Assembly: GCF_048571125.1 (NCBI RefSeq)
Contig: NZ_CP182343.1
Span: 1,550,001 to 1,614,000 of the forward strand
Reading direction: 5' to 3'
Length of the DNA stretch: 64,000 nucleotides
Source of the DNA: Arcobacter siniprincipis
GTDB lineage: Bacteria > Campylobacterota > Campylobacteria > Campylobacterales > Arcobacteraceae
Below the pieces are notes generated by a model. The model saw nothing but the letters and a program-made list of their open reading frames with translations. It ran no database searches and was not told the origin of the DNA. The position numbers were made by a program, and so were the translations under genes. The stretch's first letter is position 1. Each line of letters starts with the position of its first letter. This document shows positions 1-7,812 of this stretch, in pieces.

Positions 1-116
1 GTATGCATTCGATTGTAGAATCTCTTAGTGATGAAGATGATGTTTTAGAAGTACTTGAAAAACTGATATCTTTACATTTTAAAAAGAGTTGTGATGCTTC
101 AAAATTGTGTAGTTAA
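1..116 (+). CDS. 3' end of an unidentified gene (partial)
   Basis: An open frame enters from the left edge and stops with TAA at 114-116. The visible tail is about 38 codons, rich in Glu, Asp, Leu and Lys and ending in two Cys (SCDASKLCS). An ATG at position 3 is in frame, but there is no upstream sequence to show whether it is a start, so I treat it as internal. The family is not recognisable from so short a piece. Confidence 0.45.
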   Translation, partial: MHSIVESLSDEDDVLEVLEKLISLHFKKSCDASKLCS

Positions 117-234
117 AAAATATTGGTCTTTTAGAGTTTTTTAGAAGATTGATCTTATATATCTTACTTATTATGAGAATAATCACTTGATTGTAATCAA
201 CAAAAAAAATAAAAAAAGAAGATAGAATTATCAA

Positions 235-654
235 ATGATTTATTTAATTTTTAAACTAATTCACATCTTTTCTGTACTTATATACGCAGGTTTTTTATTT
301 ACTGATAATTTGATTCTAATGAGAATGCAAAAAGTCTTGTCAAAAGATAAATATGATGAAGTTAGAGGCTATTTTAAAGCTTTTACAAAAGTTCTTGTTC
401 CTAAAGCACTTGTTGTTGCAGTTATTAGTGGGATATATTTATTATATATAAATTTTGGGATAATTGAAGAATCTGGACTTTCAAACTTTCAAATTCTACT
501 TTCAATAAAAGCTATTTTGGGTCTTTGGCTTGGTTTAAGAGGCATTCTTCAAGTTTTTTTTGGTATTCAACCTTTAGTTTTTAAAGGTCATACTTTACCC
601 TTTGTTTTGGTAATAATAATAGTTTTATTATCTCAAATAATGTGGTATGTGTAA
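235..654 (+). CDS. Small four-helix inner-membrane protein
   Basis: A 139-residue, strongly hydrophobic protein with four predicted membrane segments at about residues 5-22, 53-72, 84-107 and 118-137, with a basic loop between the first two. The His at the end of the first helix (KLIHIFSVLIY) and the overall layout recall the CopD/HemJ-like group of small four-helix membrane proteins, in which helix-1 His residues can bind haem or metal, but I cannot confirm this by eye. A weak purine-rich site (AGAAGATAG) precedes the ATG. It stands alone, about 150 bp before the next gene. Function unknown. Confidence 0.65.
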   Translation: MIYLIFKLIHIFSVLIYAGFLFTDNLILMRMQKVLSKDKYDEVRGYFKAFTKVLVPKALVVAVISGIYLLYINFGIIEESGLSNFQILLSIKAILGLWLGLRGILQVFFGIQPLVFKGHTLPFVLVIIIVLLSQIMWYV

Positions 655-807
655 ATACTTTATTCTTTTTGTTTTCTACTATTTAATTGGGAAATATATT
701 TTAAGTCAATAATTAGAAAAATCAATATATTATAATATTCTATCGAAATACTAAATGACTTTTTAAAAAATGACAGAAATATTACCTAATAAAGAAAAGG
801 AACTAAA

Positions 808-1692
808 ATGAAAGTTGGATTTATAGGACTTGGAATCATGGGAAAACCTATGGCGAAAAATATATTAAAAGCAGGATTTGATTTAGTTGTTACAAACAGA
901 AGTAAGGCATCTGTTAAAGAACTAGTTGCTCTTGGCGCTTCAAGTGCTCAAAGTGCTAAAGAAGTAGCACAGCAAGTTGATGTTCTTATCACAATGTTAC
1001 CAAATTCTCCTCAAGTTAAAGAAGTTGTTCTTGGAAAAAATGGAGTTATTGATGGTATAAAAGAAGGGACTGTTGTTATTGATATGAGTTCAATTGCACC
1101 TTTAGCTTCACAAGAGATTTCAGCCCAACTTTCAAAAAAAGGTGTTGAACTACTTGATGCACCTGTAAGTGGTGGAGAACCAAAAGCAATAGAGGGAACA
1201 CTATCTGTTATGGTTGGTGGGAAAAAAGAGGTATTTGATAAGTTTTATGAATTAATGATGTCAATGGCAAGTTCCGTTGTTTATACTGGAAAAGTAGGAG
1301 CTGGAAATACGACAAAACTAGCAAATCAAATTATTGTTGCTCTTAATATTGCTGGTATGTGTGAGGCTTTAGTATTAGCTACAAAAGCAGGTGTTGAGCC
1401 TGAATTAGTTTATGAAGCTATTAGGGGAGGGCTAGCTGGAAGTACTGTTTTAGATGCAAAAGCTCCTTTAATTATGGATAGAAAATTTGAGCCAGGATTT
1501 AAAATCAACTTACACATAAAGGACTTACAAAATGCATTTGATACAGCACATGAGATAGGAGTTCTTCTTCATTTAACCGCGGCCGTTATGGAAATCATGC
1601 AAGCTATGAAAGCTCAAGGTGAAGATCATTTAGATCATGGTGGAATAATTAGATATTATGAAAGATTGTCAAAAGTTGAAGTAAAAAGATAA
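808..1692 (+). CDS. garR: 3-hydroxyisobutyrate dehydrogenase family (tartronate semialdehyde reductase-like)
   Basis: A 294-residue beta-hydroxyacid dehydrogenase, the usual length for the family. The N-terminal Rossmann motif GLGIMG is at residues 7-12, the substrate-binding signature DAPVSGG at 117-123, and the catalytic-lysine segment GAGNTTKLANQ around Lys170. Family members reduce tartronate semialdehyde (2-hydroxy-3-oxopropionate) to glycerate or oxidise 3-hydroxyisobutyrate, using NAD(P)H in the cytoplasm. The overall wording is closest to the GarR/GlxR branch, but substrate cannot be fixed from sequence alone. An AAAGGAA site sits 6 nt before the ATG. The gene is monocistronic and ends in a strong hairpin shared with the convergent gene. 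Confidence 0.85.
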   Translation: MKVGFIGLGIMGKPMAKNILKAGFDLVVTNRSKASVKELVALGASSAQSAKEVAQQVDVLITMLPNSPQVKEVVLGKNGVIDGIKEGTVVIDMSSIAPLASQEISAQLSKKGVELLDAPVSGGEPKAIEGTLSVMVGGKKEVFDKFYELMMSMASSVVYTGKVGAGNTTKLANQIIVALNIAGMCEALVLATKAGVEPELVYEAIRGGLAGSTVLDAKAPLIMDRKFEPGFKINLHIKDLQNAFDTAHEIGVLLHLTAAVMEIMQAMKAQGEDHLDHGGIIRYYERLSKVEVKR

Positions 1693-1700
1693 CTTCAGAT

Positions 1701-1736
1701 AAAGAGTTTTAAATATTTATTTAAAACTCTTTTTAT
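1701..1736. terminator. Bidirectional terminator hairpin
   Basis: A perfect 14-bp inverted repeat (1701-1714 with 1719-1732) with a 4-nt loop, starting with AAAGAG and ending in CTCTTTTT. It lies between the reductase gene and the convergent AI-2E permease gene and covers the permease stop codon. A-runs and T-runs on both sides make it usable from either strand. Confidence 0.8.
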
Positions 1737-2766
1737 AAATATTTAATACTGTATCTAAAAGAGCTGCTATTACTGGCCCTATTATAATACCTATAGGTCC
1801 AAAAGATATTATTCCTCCAAGAATTGATACGAGGATAACAAGATCGGGCAATTTTGCATCATTTCCAACAATCCATGGTCGAAGAAGATTATCCACTAAT
1901 CCTACGAATACTATTCCCCATATAATAAGAGCAATTCCCCATCCAATACTACCTGTAAACATAAGATATACTACTGCTGGCAACCACACTACAGGTGCCC
2001 CTAATCCAGGAACAGCAGAAAGAAGAAAAACTACACTTCCCCAAAATACTGGTCCATTAAGTCCTATAACCCAAAATGCAACTCCTACCAATAGGCCTTG
2101 AATAAGTCCAATTATAACTATACCTTTAAGGGATGCTTTAGTTACTGTTAACCCACGATATATAAGTTCATCATAATCTTTTTTTGAAAGAGGAATTATA
2201 GAAGATAGAGAATCTAACAATTTTTCTCCATTTATCAAAAAATAAAACATTGCATAAAACATAATAAACAAACTCATAAAAAAACCAAGAGTTCCTTTAG
2301 TTGCACTAGATAAACTTGAAACCAACCAACTTCCTATTGCATTAGTTGCTTCAGAAGCTTTTTTGAGAAGAGTCTCATTTAAAGAATCAAATTTATCTTG
2401 TAATGGTAACCAAGTAGGAAGTTGTTGACTTAGTGAAAAATCTTCTTTTAATAATTCTTTTACTAAGGGACTTGTCTTTTCACTAAATTGTATTGCTTCA
2501 TTTGTGACCATACCTGTAAGAACTGCCAAGGGAAAACCTACGGCTAGAATAGATATAATTAGTACAGTAGATGCAGCCAAAATAGATTTATTTTTGAAAT
2601 AAAAAAGAACTTTTTGATAAAGAGGATAAAGTAAGCCTGCAAAAATTGCAGCAAGAACAAGAGCTATTAGAAACTCTTTAATCATTCCAATAAAACCCAT
2701 TAAAACTATAAATAGTAAAAGTAGTATAAAAGCTTGTTGGAGTTTATTTGGGTGTTTATCAGTCAT
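1717..2766 (-). CDS. AI-2E family transporter (PF01594-type permease)
   Basis: A 349-residue polytopic membrane protein with an N-terminal pair of helices (about 10-35 and 35-60), a soluble stretch at 90-140, and about six further helices in the C-terminal half, the standard AI-2E/YdiK/PerM layout. Typical segments seen are FGPIGIIIGPVIAALL near the C-terminus and a VDNLLRP motif. Members have been linked to autoinducer-2 export or Na+/H+ antiport; the substrate here is not known. An AAGGAA site precedes the ATG on the minus strand. It follows the chaB-like gene on the same strand but is separated from it by a hairpin, so it is probably transcribed separately. Confidence 0.85.
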   Translation of the reverse strand: MTDKHPNKLQQAFILLLLFIVLMGFIGMIKEFLIALVLAAIFAGLLYPLYQKVLFYFKNKSILAASTVLIISILAVGFPLAVLTGMVTNEAIQFSEKTSPLVKELLKEDFSLSQQLPTWLPLQDKFDSLNETLLKKASEATNAIGSWLVSSLSSATKGTLGFFMSLFIMFYAMFYFLINGEKLLDSLSSIIPLSKKDYDELIYRGLTVTKASLKGIVIIGLIQGLLVGVAFWVIGLNGPVFWGSVVFLLSAVPGLGAPVVWLPAVVYLMFTGSIGWGIALIIWGIVFVGLVDNLLRPWIVGNDAKLPDLVILVSILGGIISFGPIGIIIGPVIAALLDTVLNIYKKSFK

Positions 2767-2786
2767 TATTAAGTTCCTTGGATATT

Positions 2787-2824
2787 AAAAAATTGATATA
2801 GAAACTAAACTATATCAATTTTTT
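2787..2824 (-). terminator. Terminator hairpin after the ChaB-like gene
   Basis: A 14-bp inverted repeat (2787-2800 with 2811-2824) around a 10-nt loop lies directly downstream of the chaB-like gene on the minus strand and ends in a run of six Ts on that strand. It should stop transcription before the AI-2E permease gene. Confidence 0.7.
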
Positions 2825-2830
2825 ACTTTT

Positions 2831-3064
2831 TTATTTTTTAATCCAGTTATCTTCATCATTTTTTTCATATGTGTTTTTCACTGCTGCCCAAGCAACTTTA
2901 TGAGAAACTTCTTCTCTTGAACTATCATCTTTTCTATCTTTTGGGTTTTTGTATTCTTCCCAAGCACTATTATATGCTTCTTTATATATTTCTTGTGCAT
3001 GCTTTGGTAGATTGTCTTTTACTTGTTTTGGTAATTGATTAATACTTTTGTAAGACATTTTCAC
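2831..3064 (-). CDS. chaB: ChaB family protein
   Basis: A 77-residue basic protein matching the ChaB fold family (PF06150): the N-terminal LPKQVKDNLPKHAQEIYKEA segment, the central NSAWEEY, and the C-terminal VAWAAVKNTY with conserved aromatic residues. ChaB was first described as a regulator of the ChaA Na+/Ca2+-H+ antiporter, but most copies, like this one, are not beside chaA, and a role in general stress is more likely. It is part of a small cluster of stress-type genes (3155-5342). Confidence 0.85.
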   Translation of the reverse strand: MKMSYKSINQLPKQVKDNLPKHAQEIYKEAYNSAWEEYKNPKDRKDDSSREEVSHKVAWAAVKNTYEKNDEDNWIKK

Positions 3065-3154
3065 TCCAAATTTAAATTAGTTTGTTATTATCATAAAATA
3101 TAAACTTGTCTGACACTTTTTATAATATAAGTATCAGACTGTTTATAGAGTAAT

Positions 3155-3610
3155 TTATTTTGAAGAAGTAAACTCTTCTTCATATTTTTCCCAAGTATCT
3201 TCTAACTTTTTATATGCATTTATGAAGCCTTCTTTTGTATATTCCCATGCATTAGATGTACTACTTTTCATACTTCCATACCATTGAGCAACTTGATTAC
3301 GCTGATCACGAAGATTTTTCAAATTCTCACGAGTTTTTATACGAACATCTTTGCTCATTTTATCCCATTTATTATCAACTTTTGACTCTAAAATATCGAT
3401 TTGATTATCTAGCTTATCTAAACTTATTTTTACTTCTTTAAGCGTCTCATCTTTTTTATCAACAGTATAACTTCCAATAGTTTTAAATAACTCTTGAGTA
3501 TCTTTTTTTACTTCTTTAATTGAGGTATTTATATTTTCTGTTTGAGCATATGATAAAGTTGTAATACCAAGTAAGCCGATTAGCATTAATATTTATATAT
3601 GTATTTTCAT
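3155..3610 (-). pseudogene. Secreted coiled-coil protein with an in-frame stop in its signal peptide
   Basis: The mature part is a Lys/Glu-rich alpha-helical protein with Trp-containing helices (VAQWYGSM, NAWEYTKEGF, DTWEKYEEEF), related in style to the next upstream protein and to cyanobacterial Sll1863-type stress proteins. A good ribosome site (AAAGAG) precedes an ATG at 3610, and the codons from there encode a normal signal peptide (MKIHI then ILMLIGLLGITTLSYAQ), but codon 6 is TAA (3593-3595). The next in-frame ATG, at 3586, has no ribosome site and leaves a leader without basic residues. The 143-codon frame from 3586 is otherwise intact. Either this is a recent nonsense mutation, a sequence error, or translation restarts at 3586. 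Confidence 0.6.
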
Positions 3611-3648
3611 TTGTAATCTCTTTAATTATGTTATGCTAACTATAATAA

Positions 3649-3936
3649 TTATTTAAATCTTGAACTAGCTGAATCAAAGGCAGCACTTAGCGAATTCCAT
3701 GCACTATCCATGCCTATTTTTAGGTCTTCCCATGCATCATCACTTGCATTTTTGATCTCAATGAATTTCTTATTAGTATTTTCTTTCATAGATTTTAATT
3801 TATCTATTTCTTCATAGTATTCAATTTTTTTGTCTGCTTGTGCACCTTCAGCTTTTGCTTTAAGTTTATCTATTTGTGCACTCCATTCATCTAGTTGTGC
3901 CTGTAGTTTTTTTTCATATTCTTTTTTCATACTCAT
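3649..3936 (-). CDS. Small coiled-coil stress protein (Sll1863-like)
   Basis: A 95-residue, highly charged protein with no signal peptide or membrane segment. Residues 1-60 are a continuous amphipathic helix (MKKEYEKKLQAQLDEWSAQ onward), followed by Trp-containing helices (DDAWEDLKIGMDSAWNSL). The same Trp spacing is seen in the protein encoded at 3155-3610, so the two look like cytoplasmic and exported relatives. GGAGAA stands before the ATG on the minus strand. Such proteins accumulate in stress in cyanobacteria and other bacteria; function unknown. Confidence 0.75.
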   Translation of the reverse strand: MSMKKEYEKKLQAQLDEWSAQIDKLKAKAEGAQADKKIEYYEEIDKLKSMKENTNKKFIEIKNASDDAWEDLKIGMDSAWNSLSAAFDSASSRFK

Positions 3937-3996
3937 GATATTCTCCTTTAATATTATTTGCTTTTATTTTCTTATATAAATTATTAATAATATTAT

Positions 3997-4083
3997 TTAT
4001 TCCCTATAATAAAATATATTTGTAGATACTATAGGTCCTAATGTATCACAATTAAAAGGTAGTTTTATTGATTTGTATTTCAT
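3997..4083 (-). CDS. Possible 28-residue small protein with ideal ribosome site
   Basis: On the minus strand a perfect AGGAGG stands 6 nt before an ATG at 4083, opening a 28-codon frame (MKYKSIKLPF at the start, STNIFYYRE at the end) that stops at 3997. It lies upstream of the coiled-coil gene in the same direction. No family is recognised. The ribosome site is the main support; codon content alone would not justify a call. It could be a real small protein, a leader peptide, or a remnant of a longer gene. Confidence 0.4.
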   Translation of the reverse strand: MKYKSIKLPFNCDTLGPIVSTNIFYYRE

Positions 4084-4317
4084 AATAATCCTCCTTGTTT
4101 GCCTAAACTATAACAAAAGCCAATTAAATATTCCTTAAACATTATGGGTAAAGTTGTATTAAAAGATAGAAAAACAATGAATATAGTCATTTATAAATAC
4201 TTTTTTGAAATAAATATATTATTTTTTATATACTATTATTAAATATTAAGTTTTATTTATGATTAATATTCATTATGATAGTTTAAAAGTTACATTTATA
4301 AAATAAAAGGATAAAAA
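4084..4317. other. Intergenic promoter region between divergent stress genes
   Basis: About 230 bp of very AT-rich sequence between the minus-strand small gene and the plus-strand DUF883 operon. TATACT at 4221-4226 and TATGAT near 4275-4280 are plausible -10 boxes for the plus-strand operon, but in sequence this AT-rich such matches are weak evidence. An AAAGGA ribosome site precedes the ATG at 4318. No repeat or RNA gene is visible. Confidence 0.35.
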
Positions 4318-4617
4318 ATGGCAACTCAAGAAATTACAAAATTAAAAGAAGAAATTGAAGTTTTAAAAGCTGATATAAAAGAGTTATCTGCTAGTTTAAA
4401 AGAAGCTGCTGCAACTAAAGTTGATCGTACTGCAAGCAAACTAGATATTTTTGATGGCTTATCAATGGATGAATTAAAAACAAAACTATATGAACTAAAG
4501 AACAAAGGTTTAGATGAAGTTGGTGAAGTTGAAACTAAAATCAAAAATGATCCTTTTAAAAGTGTTGCAATTACATTTGGGTTAGGTTTTTTAGCCGCTT
4601 GGTTAGTTAAAAAATAG
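4318..4617 (+). CDS. ElaB/YqjD/DUF883-type membrane-anchored protein
   Basis: A 99-residue protein: an N-terminal coiled coil (residues 5-35), a Lys/Glu-rich helix (LKTKLYELKNKG), and a single C-terminal membrane helix of the type seen in YqjD (FKSVAITFGLGFLAAWLVKK). In Escherichia coli YqjD and ElaB are tail-anchored inner-membrane proteins that bind ribosomes in stationary phase. It is the first gene of a compact set that also holds YqjE-like and DUF1328 proteins, which matches the yqjDE arrangement. AAAGGA precedes the start. Confident family assignment, function inferred. Confidence 0.8.
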   Translation: MATQEITKLKEEIEVLKADIKELSASLKEAAATKVDRTASKLDIFDGLSMDELKTKLYELKNKGLDEVGEVETKIKNDPFKSVAITFGLGFLAAWLVKK

Positions 4618-4618
4618 T

Positions 4619-4909
4619 ATGTCAAAAGTCACAATTTCAGAATTTATTATTTCTGTAATAGAATTAATAGAAGCTCAAGTAAGAGAAATTGAATCTTCTT
4701 TTGTAAGTAGTGCAAAGGGTTTGATAATAAAACTTTTTTCACTTTCTTTACTTGTTTTAGCATCTGTTTTTTTCTTTTTAGGGATTAAAGTTTGGATTGA
4801 AAGTTATTTAGGTGAAATCTTTGCCTATCTTATAACATCATTTATTATTTTGGTATTAGCATTAATAGTCTCTAAGGTCGCCTCATGGAAAATAGAACAA
4901 AGAAGATAG
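4619..4909 (+). CDS. YqjE / phage-holin-superfamily-like membrane protein
   Basis: A 96-residue protein with an amphipathic N-terminal helix (ISEFIISVIELIEAQVREIE), two central membrane helices (about 36-58 and 67-88) and a short basic tail, matching the YqjE-like family (PF07332). It starts one base after the DUF883 stop, so the two are translationally coupled, and it overlaps the next gene by 25 bp. Its partner in Escherichia coli, YqjE, sits beside YqjD in the same way. Likely an envelope protein; molecular role unknown. Confidence 0.75.
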   Translation: MSKVTISEFIISVIELIEAQVREIESSFVSSAKGLIIKLFSLSLLVLASVFFFLGIKVWIESYLGEIFAYLITSFIILVLALIVSKVASWKIEQRR

Positions 4910-5139
4910 AAAAACTTAATAATTTAGTATCTCAGTTAGAGGGGAATGACTCTATATTTACTAGAAAAGTTACTTCTGTTAAAATCGCTAAGTTAAAACT
5001 AAGAGCAATTGATCCTGGATATGATATAAGCGATACCTTAAAAAGTTTTAATTCAGGGACAAAAGAAGAGTTAATTGCTTCTTTTATAAGTCAAAATTAT
5101 GTAAAACCTTTTTTGGTAAAACTATTAGCTAGATTTTAA
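4885..5139 (+). CDS. Small basic protein in the yqjDE-like operon
   Basis: An 84-residue Lys/Leu-rich soluble protein without signal or membrane segment. It overlaps the YqjE-like gene by 25 bp and is followed 32 bp later by the DUF1328 gene, so it is probably part of the same transcript. The position corresponds to YqjK in enterobacteria, but I see no clear sequence likeness to that protein. Function unknown. Confidence 0.6.
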   Translation: MENRTKKIEKLNNLVSQLEGNDSIFTRKVTSVKIAKLKLRAIDPGYDISDTLKSFNSGTKEELIASFISQNYVKPFLVKLLARF

Positions 5140-5171
5140 AATAATTATAAAATAAATAAAAGGAAGAAACA

Positions 5172-5342
5172 ATGTTATCGTGGTCATTAACTTTTTTAGT
5201 TGTTGCAATAATTGCAGGAGTTTTAGGATTTACAGGTATAGCAGGTGCAGCTGCAAGTATTGCTCAAACAATATTTTACATATTTTTAATACTGCTTGTT
5301 GTCTCAGCAGTTGTAAATGCATTGAAAGGTAAAACTCCTTAA
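5172..5342 (+). CDS. DUF1328 / YtjA family small membrane protein
   Basis: A 56-residue protein (MLSWSLTFLVVAIIAGVLGF at the start) with two membrane helices, the GFTGIAGAAASIAQ linker and an ILLVVSAV second helix, all diagnostic of the DUF1328/UPF0391 (YtjA) family. AGGAAG lies 6 nt before the ATG. These proteins are common in osmotic- and general-stress regulons and often sit near DUF883 and ChaB genes, as here. Exact role unknown. A weak 7-bp inverted repeat (5341-5347 with 5355-5361) directly follows and may end the transcript. Confidence 0.85.
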   Translation: MLSWSLTFLVVAIIAGVLGFTGIAGAAASIAQTIFYIFLILLVVSAVVNALKGKTP

Positions 5343-5468
5343 TTTAGTTCTATACTAAATTTAACATAACTGAAATTTTTAAATTTGTATTTTTAGGTTA
5401 TATAATTATAATCTTATTTTATTATAGTGGAAAAATATTATAAATTATGATTTTATATGGAGAAAAAT

Positions 5469-6458
5469 ATGAATAATAAAAAAATACCCTTATCTGTATT
5501 AGATTTGATACCAATAGGTGAGGGCTTTACTATATCACAAGCTATTGAAAACAGTACAAAACTAGCTCAAAGTGTTGAGGATTTTGGATTTACTCGTTAT
5601 TGGGTGGCTGAACATCACAATTTCCCTGGAATCGCTAGTGCTGCTACTTCTGTAATACTAAGTTATATTGGTTCAAAAACTCAAAAGATAAGAATAGGTT
5701 CTGGTGGAATCATGCTTCCAAATCACGCACCTTTGGTCATCGCAGAGCAATTTGGCACTTTGGAATCTTTATATCCAAATAGGGTAGATTTGGGTTTAGG
5801 AAGAGCTCCTGGTACTGATAGACAGACAATGATGGCACTAAGACGAGATATCAATGATGACGACTTTCCTATGATGCTTAAATATTTACAATACTATTTA
5901 TCAAATGAAGCAGGTAAAAAAGGAATAAAAGCAATACCCGGATTTGGATTGGATATTCCTATTTGGTTACTTGGTTCTAGCACCTTTAGTGCACAATTAG
6001 CTGCTCAAAAAGGTTTGCCTTTTGTTTTTGCTTCACACTTTGCACCTGATTTGATGGATGAGGCTATACGAATATATCATGAGAACTTTAGACCATCTTC
6101 ACAATTAGAAGAGCCCTATGTAATAGTTTGTATCAATATAGTTTGTGCCAATACAAATGAAGAAGCACAATATTTAGCTACAACAGAACTTCAAAAGTTT
6201 CTTTATCTTCAAAGGGGTGACCAAGGACTATTACCAAAACCAACAGAAGATATGAATAGCCTATGGGAACAGTGGGAAGAAAGAGGTATAAGACATAAAA
6301 CAAGAGAATCTATCTGGGGGACACCAGAAGTTGTAAAAGAAAGACTTGAACGACTGATTCAAAGAACAAGTGCAAATGAAATCATGATAAACTCAATGAT
6401 ACATGATCCAGATAAAAGAATAAAATCTTATGAACTCATTTCAAAAGTTTGGTTATAA
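5469..6458 (+). CDS. LLM-class flavin-dependent oxidoreductase (luciferase-like)
   Basis: A 329-residue member of the bacterial-luciferase-like family (PF00296), cytoplasmic and FMN-dependent by family. Family signatures are clear: WVAEHHNFPGIASAATSV near the N-terminus, RIGSGGIMLPNHAPL, and RVDLGLGRAPGTD. It is closest in style to the YhbW/MsnO8 group; the natural substrate is unknown. I chose the ATG at 5469 because GGAG lies 6 nt upstream of it; an in-frame ATG at 5457 has no ribosome site and would contain the GGAG itself. The gene is monocistronic and ends before a hairpin at 6477-6500. Confidence 0.85.
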   Translation: MNNKKIPLSVLDLIPIGEGFTISQAIENSTKLAQSVEDFGFTRYWVAEHHNFPGIASAATSVILSYIGSKTQKIRIGSGGIMLPNHAPLVIAEQFGTLESLYPNRVDLGLGRAPGTDRQTMMALRRDINDDDFPMMLKYLQYYLSNEAGKKGIKAIPGFGLDIPIWLLGSSTFSAQLAAQKGLPFVFASHFAPDLMDEAIRIYHENFRPSSQLEEPYVIVCINIVCANTNEEAQYLATTELQKFLYLQRGDQGLLPKPTEDMNSLWEQWEERGIRHKTRESIWGTPEVVKERLERLIQRTSANEIMINSMIHDPDKRIKSYELISKVWL

Positions 6459-6476
6459 AAACCTTTTCCTATAAAA

Positions 6477-6500
6477 CAAGCTCGTATTTTCACGAGCTTG
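6477..6500. terminator. Terminator hairpin between convergent genes
   Basis: A 9-bp GC-containing stem (CAAGCTCGT with ACGAGCTTG) around a 6-nt loop, between the convergent oxidoreductase and DUF3365 genes. On the minus strand the stem is followed by TTTTAT, so it best serves the DUF3365 gene, but may act both ways. Confidence 0.7.
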
Positions 6501-6533
6501 TCAAATAATCAAGAAATAAATCTAATATTACGA

Positions 6534-7112
6534 TTATCTTTTTATATCTACAAAAAAAGCACCTCTTAAATCATCTAATTTATAATCAATTGCTTTATCC
6601 TTTGGATATTTAGCTTTTATTATTGAATAAGCTTTTTTATTTCTATTTTCGATAGTTCCATGACAGGCTAAACATTTATTTTCTATATAAAGTGGTTTAT
6701 AAACTTGATAATGGTTTTCTTCTATTTTTTTAACTACCATTTTAGGCTTAATGCCTTTTTTTATGCCATATCTAATCTCATTTAATACTTTTATTTGAGC
6801 TTCTGTTGCTTGGTTATTTGGATTTCTTGGTTTATCAGTTACTCTTTTTATAGAAATACCTTGAGGAAGATTTGCCGCACTATTTTTCATAAGGTTCGTT
6901 GCCTCTTCTGAACAAAAAGTTGCAGCTTGAACAACTCCTCCACTTTTAATTTCACTACCCAAGTGCTTTTTTAATGTACCACTCACTTGTTTTATTGCAT
7001 TTATTGCCTCATTTTTAGCTTCTTTTTCGCTTAATGTTTTGTTTGCAAATGCATAACTTGTTATTAATATAGAACAAATAAGTACTACATTTTTTATATT
7101 TTTCATCACCAT
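6534..7112 (-). CDS. DUF3365 periplasmic c-type haem protein
   Basis: A 192-residue exported protein. A signal peptide covers about residues 1-23 (VVLICSILITSYAFA). The rest matches DUF3365 (Tll0287-like): an N-terminal helical part with a FCSEEA segment, the RVTDKPRNPNNQATEAQ motif, and a single CLACH haem-c attachment site at residues 147-151, followed by the LRGAFFVDI C-terminal strand. Family members are single-haem sensors or redox carriers with a PAS-like fold. AGGAG stands 5-6 nt before the first ATG. It has no obvious partner gene next to it. Confidence 0.85.
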   Translation of the reverse strand: MVMKNIKNVVLICSILITSYAFANKTLSEKEAKNEAINAIKQVSGTLKKHLGSEIKSGGVVQAATFCSEEATNLMKNSAANLPQGISIKRVTDKPRNPNNQATEAQIKVLNEIRYGIKKGIKPKMVVKKIEENHYQVYKPLYIENKCLACHGTIENRNKKAYSIIKAKYPKDKAIDYKLDDLRGAFFVDIKR

Positions 7113-7455
7113 TTTTTCTCCTTAATTATAATTAAATCTTATAAGTATAAGATAATAATTATAAGATTTACATAAAACATTTTTTTTAAGATAAGCCACA
7201 TATTGGTACTTATGGAATATAATTTTATTTTATAAAAAATAATCTATAGTTTATTAATATTGAAAAATACTAAAAAATGATATTTAAATATTTTTTTATA
7301 ATAGAAGCTATTTTTAAAATAAAGAATAAAAATCATAAGGTTGTACTTTTTATTTGACTGATAATTTTAATTACTATAAAATCTATCTTTGCCACTACTT
7401 TGCCACAAAAAATCGGTAAATTAGTTGCATTATTAAAATACAAAGGGTTAAAAAT
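7113..7455. other. Intergenic region with likely lrgAB promoter
   Basis: About 340 bp of AT-rich sequence between the divergent DUF3365 and lrgA-like genes. A TTGACT at 7354-7359 and TATAAA at 7375-7380 form a possible promoter for lrgAB (spacing 15, a little short). The start of lrgA has a good AAAGGG site at 7442-7447. No ORF, repeat or RNA gene is evident in the rest. Confidence 0.35.
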
Positions 7456-7812
7456 ATGTTAAAAGGAATTATCACCTTATTGATATTTCAATTTATAGGT
7501 GAGTGTATAAGTAAACTATTTTCACTGCTTGTTCCGGGAGCTGTGATAGGAATGATTTTGTTGTTGGTATTTTTAATTATTAGAAAGAAAAGTTTTCATA
7601 GTTTGGATACAACTGTGTCATTTTTTCTTAAATACTTACCACTTCTTTTTATTCCTGCTGCAATGGGAATTATTACTCAAGTTGACACTATATCAAAAGA
7701 GTTTCTTGCTATTAGTATCTCTTTGTTTATTGGAACCGTCTTATCTTTAGCTATAAGTGCGAAGCTTTTAGATTATTTTGCAAATAAAGAAAGTGTTAAA
7801 AATGAATTTTGA
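7456..7812 (+). CDS. lrgA: CidA/LrgA family holin-like protein
   Basis: A 118-residue inner-membrane protein with four helices. The family core is clear: GECISKLFSLLVPGAVIGMI in the first half and LKYLPLLFIPAAMGII in the second. CidA/LrgA proteins form holin-like oligomers linked to control of murein hydrolases, cell death and, more recently, metabolite export. AAAGGG lies 8 nt before the ATG. The gene overlaps the lrgB-like gene by 11 bp, the usual lrgAB arrangement. Confidence 0.9.
   Translation: MLKGIITLLIFQFIGECISKLFSLLVPGAVIGMILLLVFLIIRKKSFHSLDTTVSFFLKYLPLLFIPAAMGIITQVDTISKEFLAISISLFIGTVLSLAISAKLLDYFANKESVKNEF

Noticed and set aside
4326..4625. A 99-codon minus-strand frame opposite the DUF883 gene
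   Set aside because: The plus strand encodes a recognisable family member with a ribosome site; the minus frame is its shadow.
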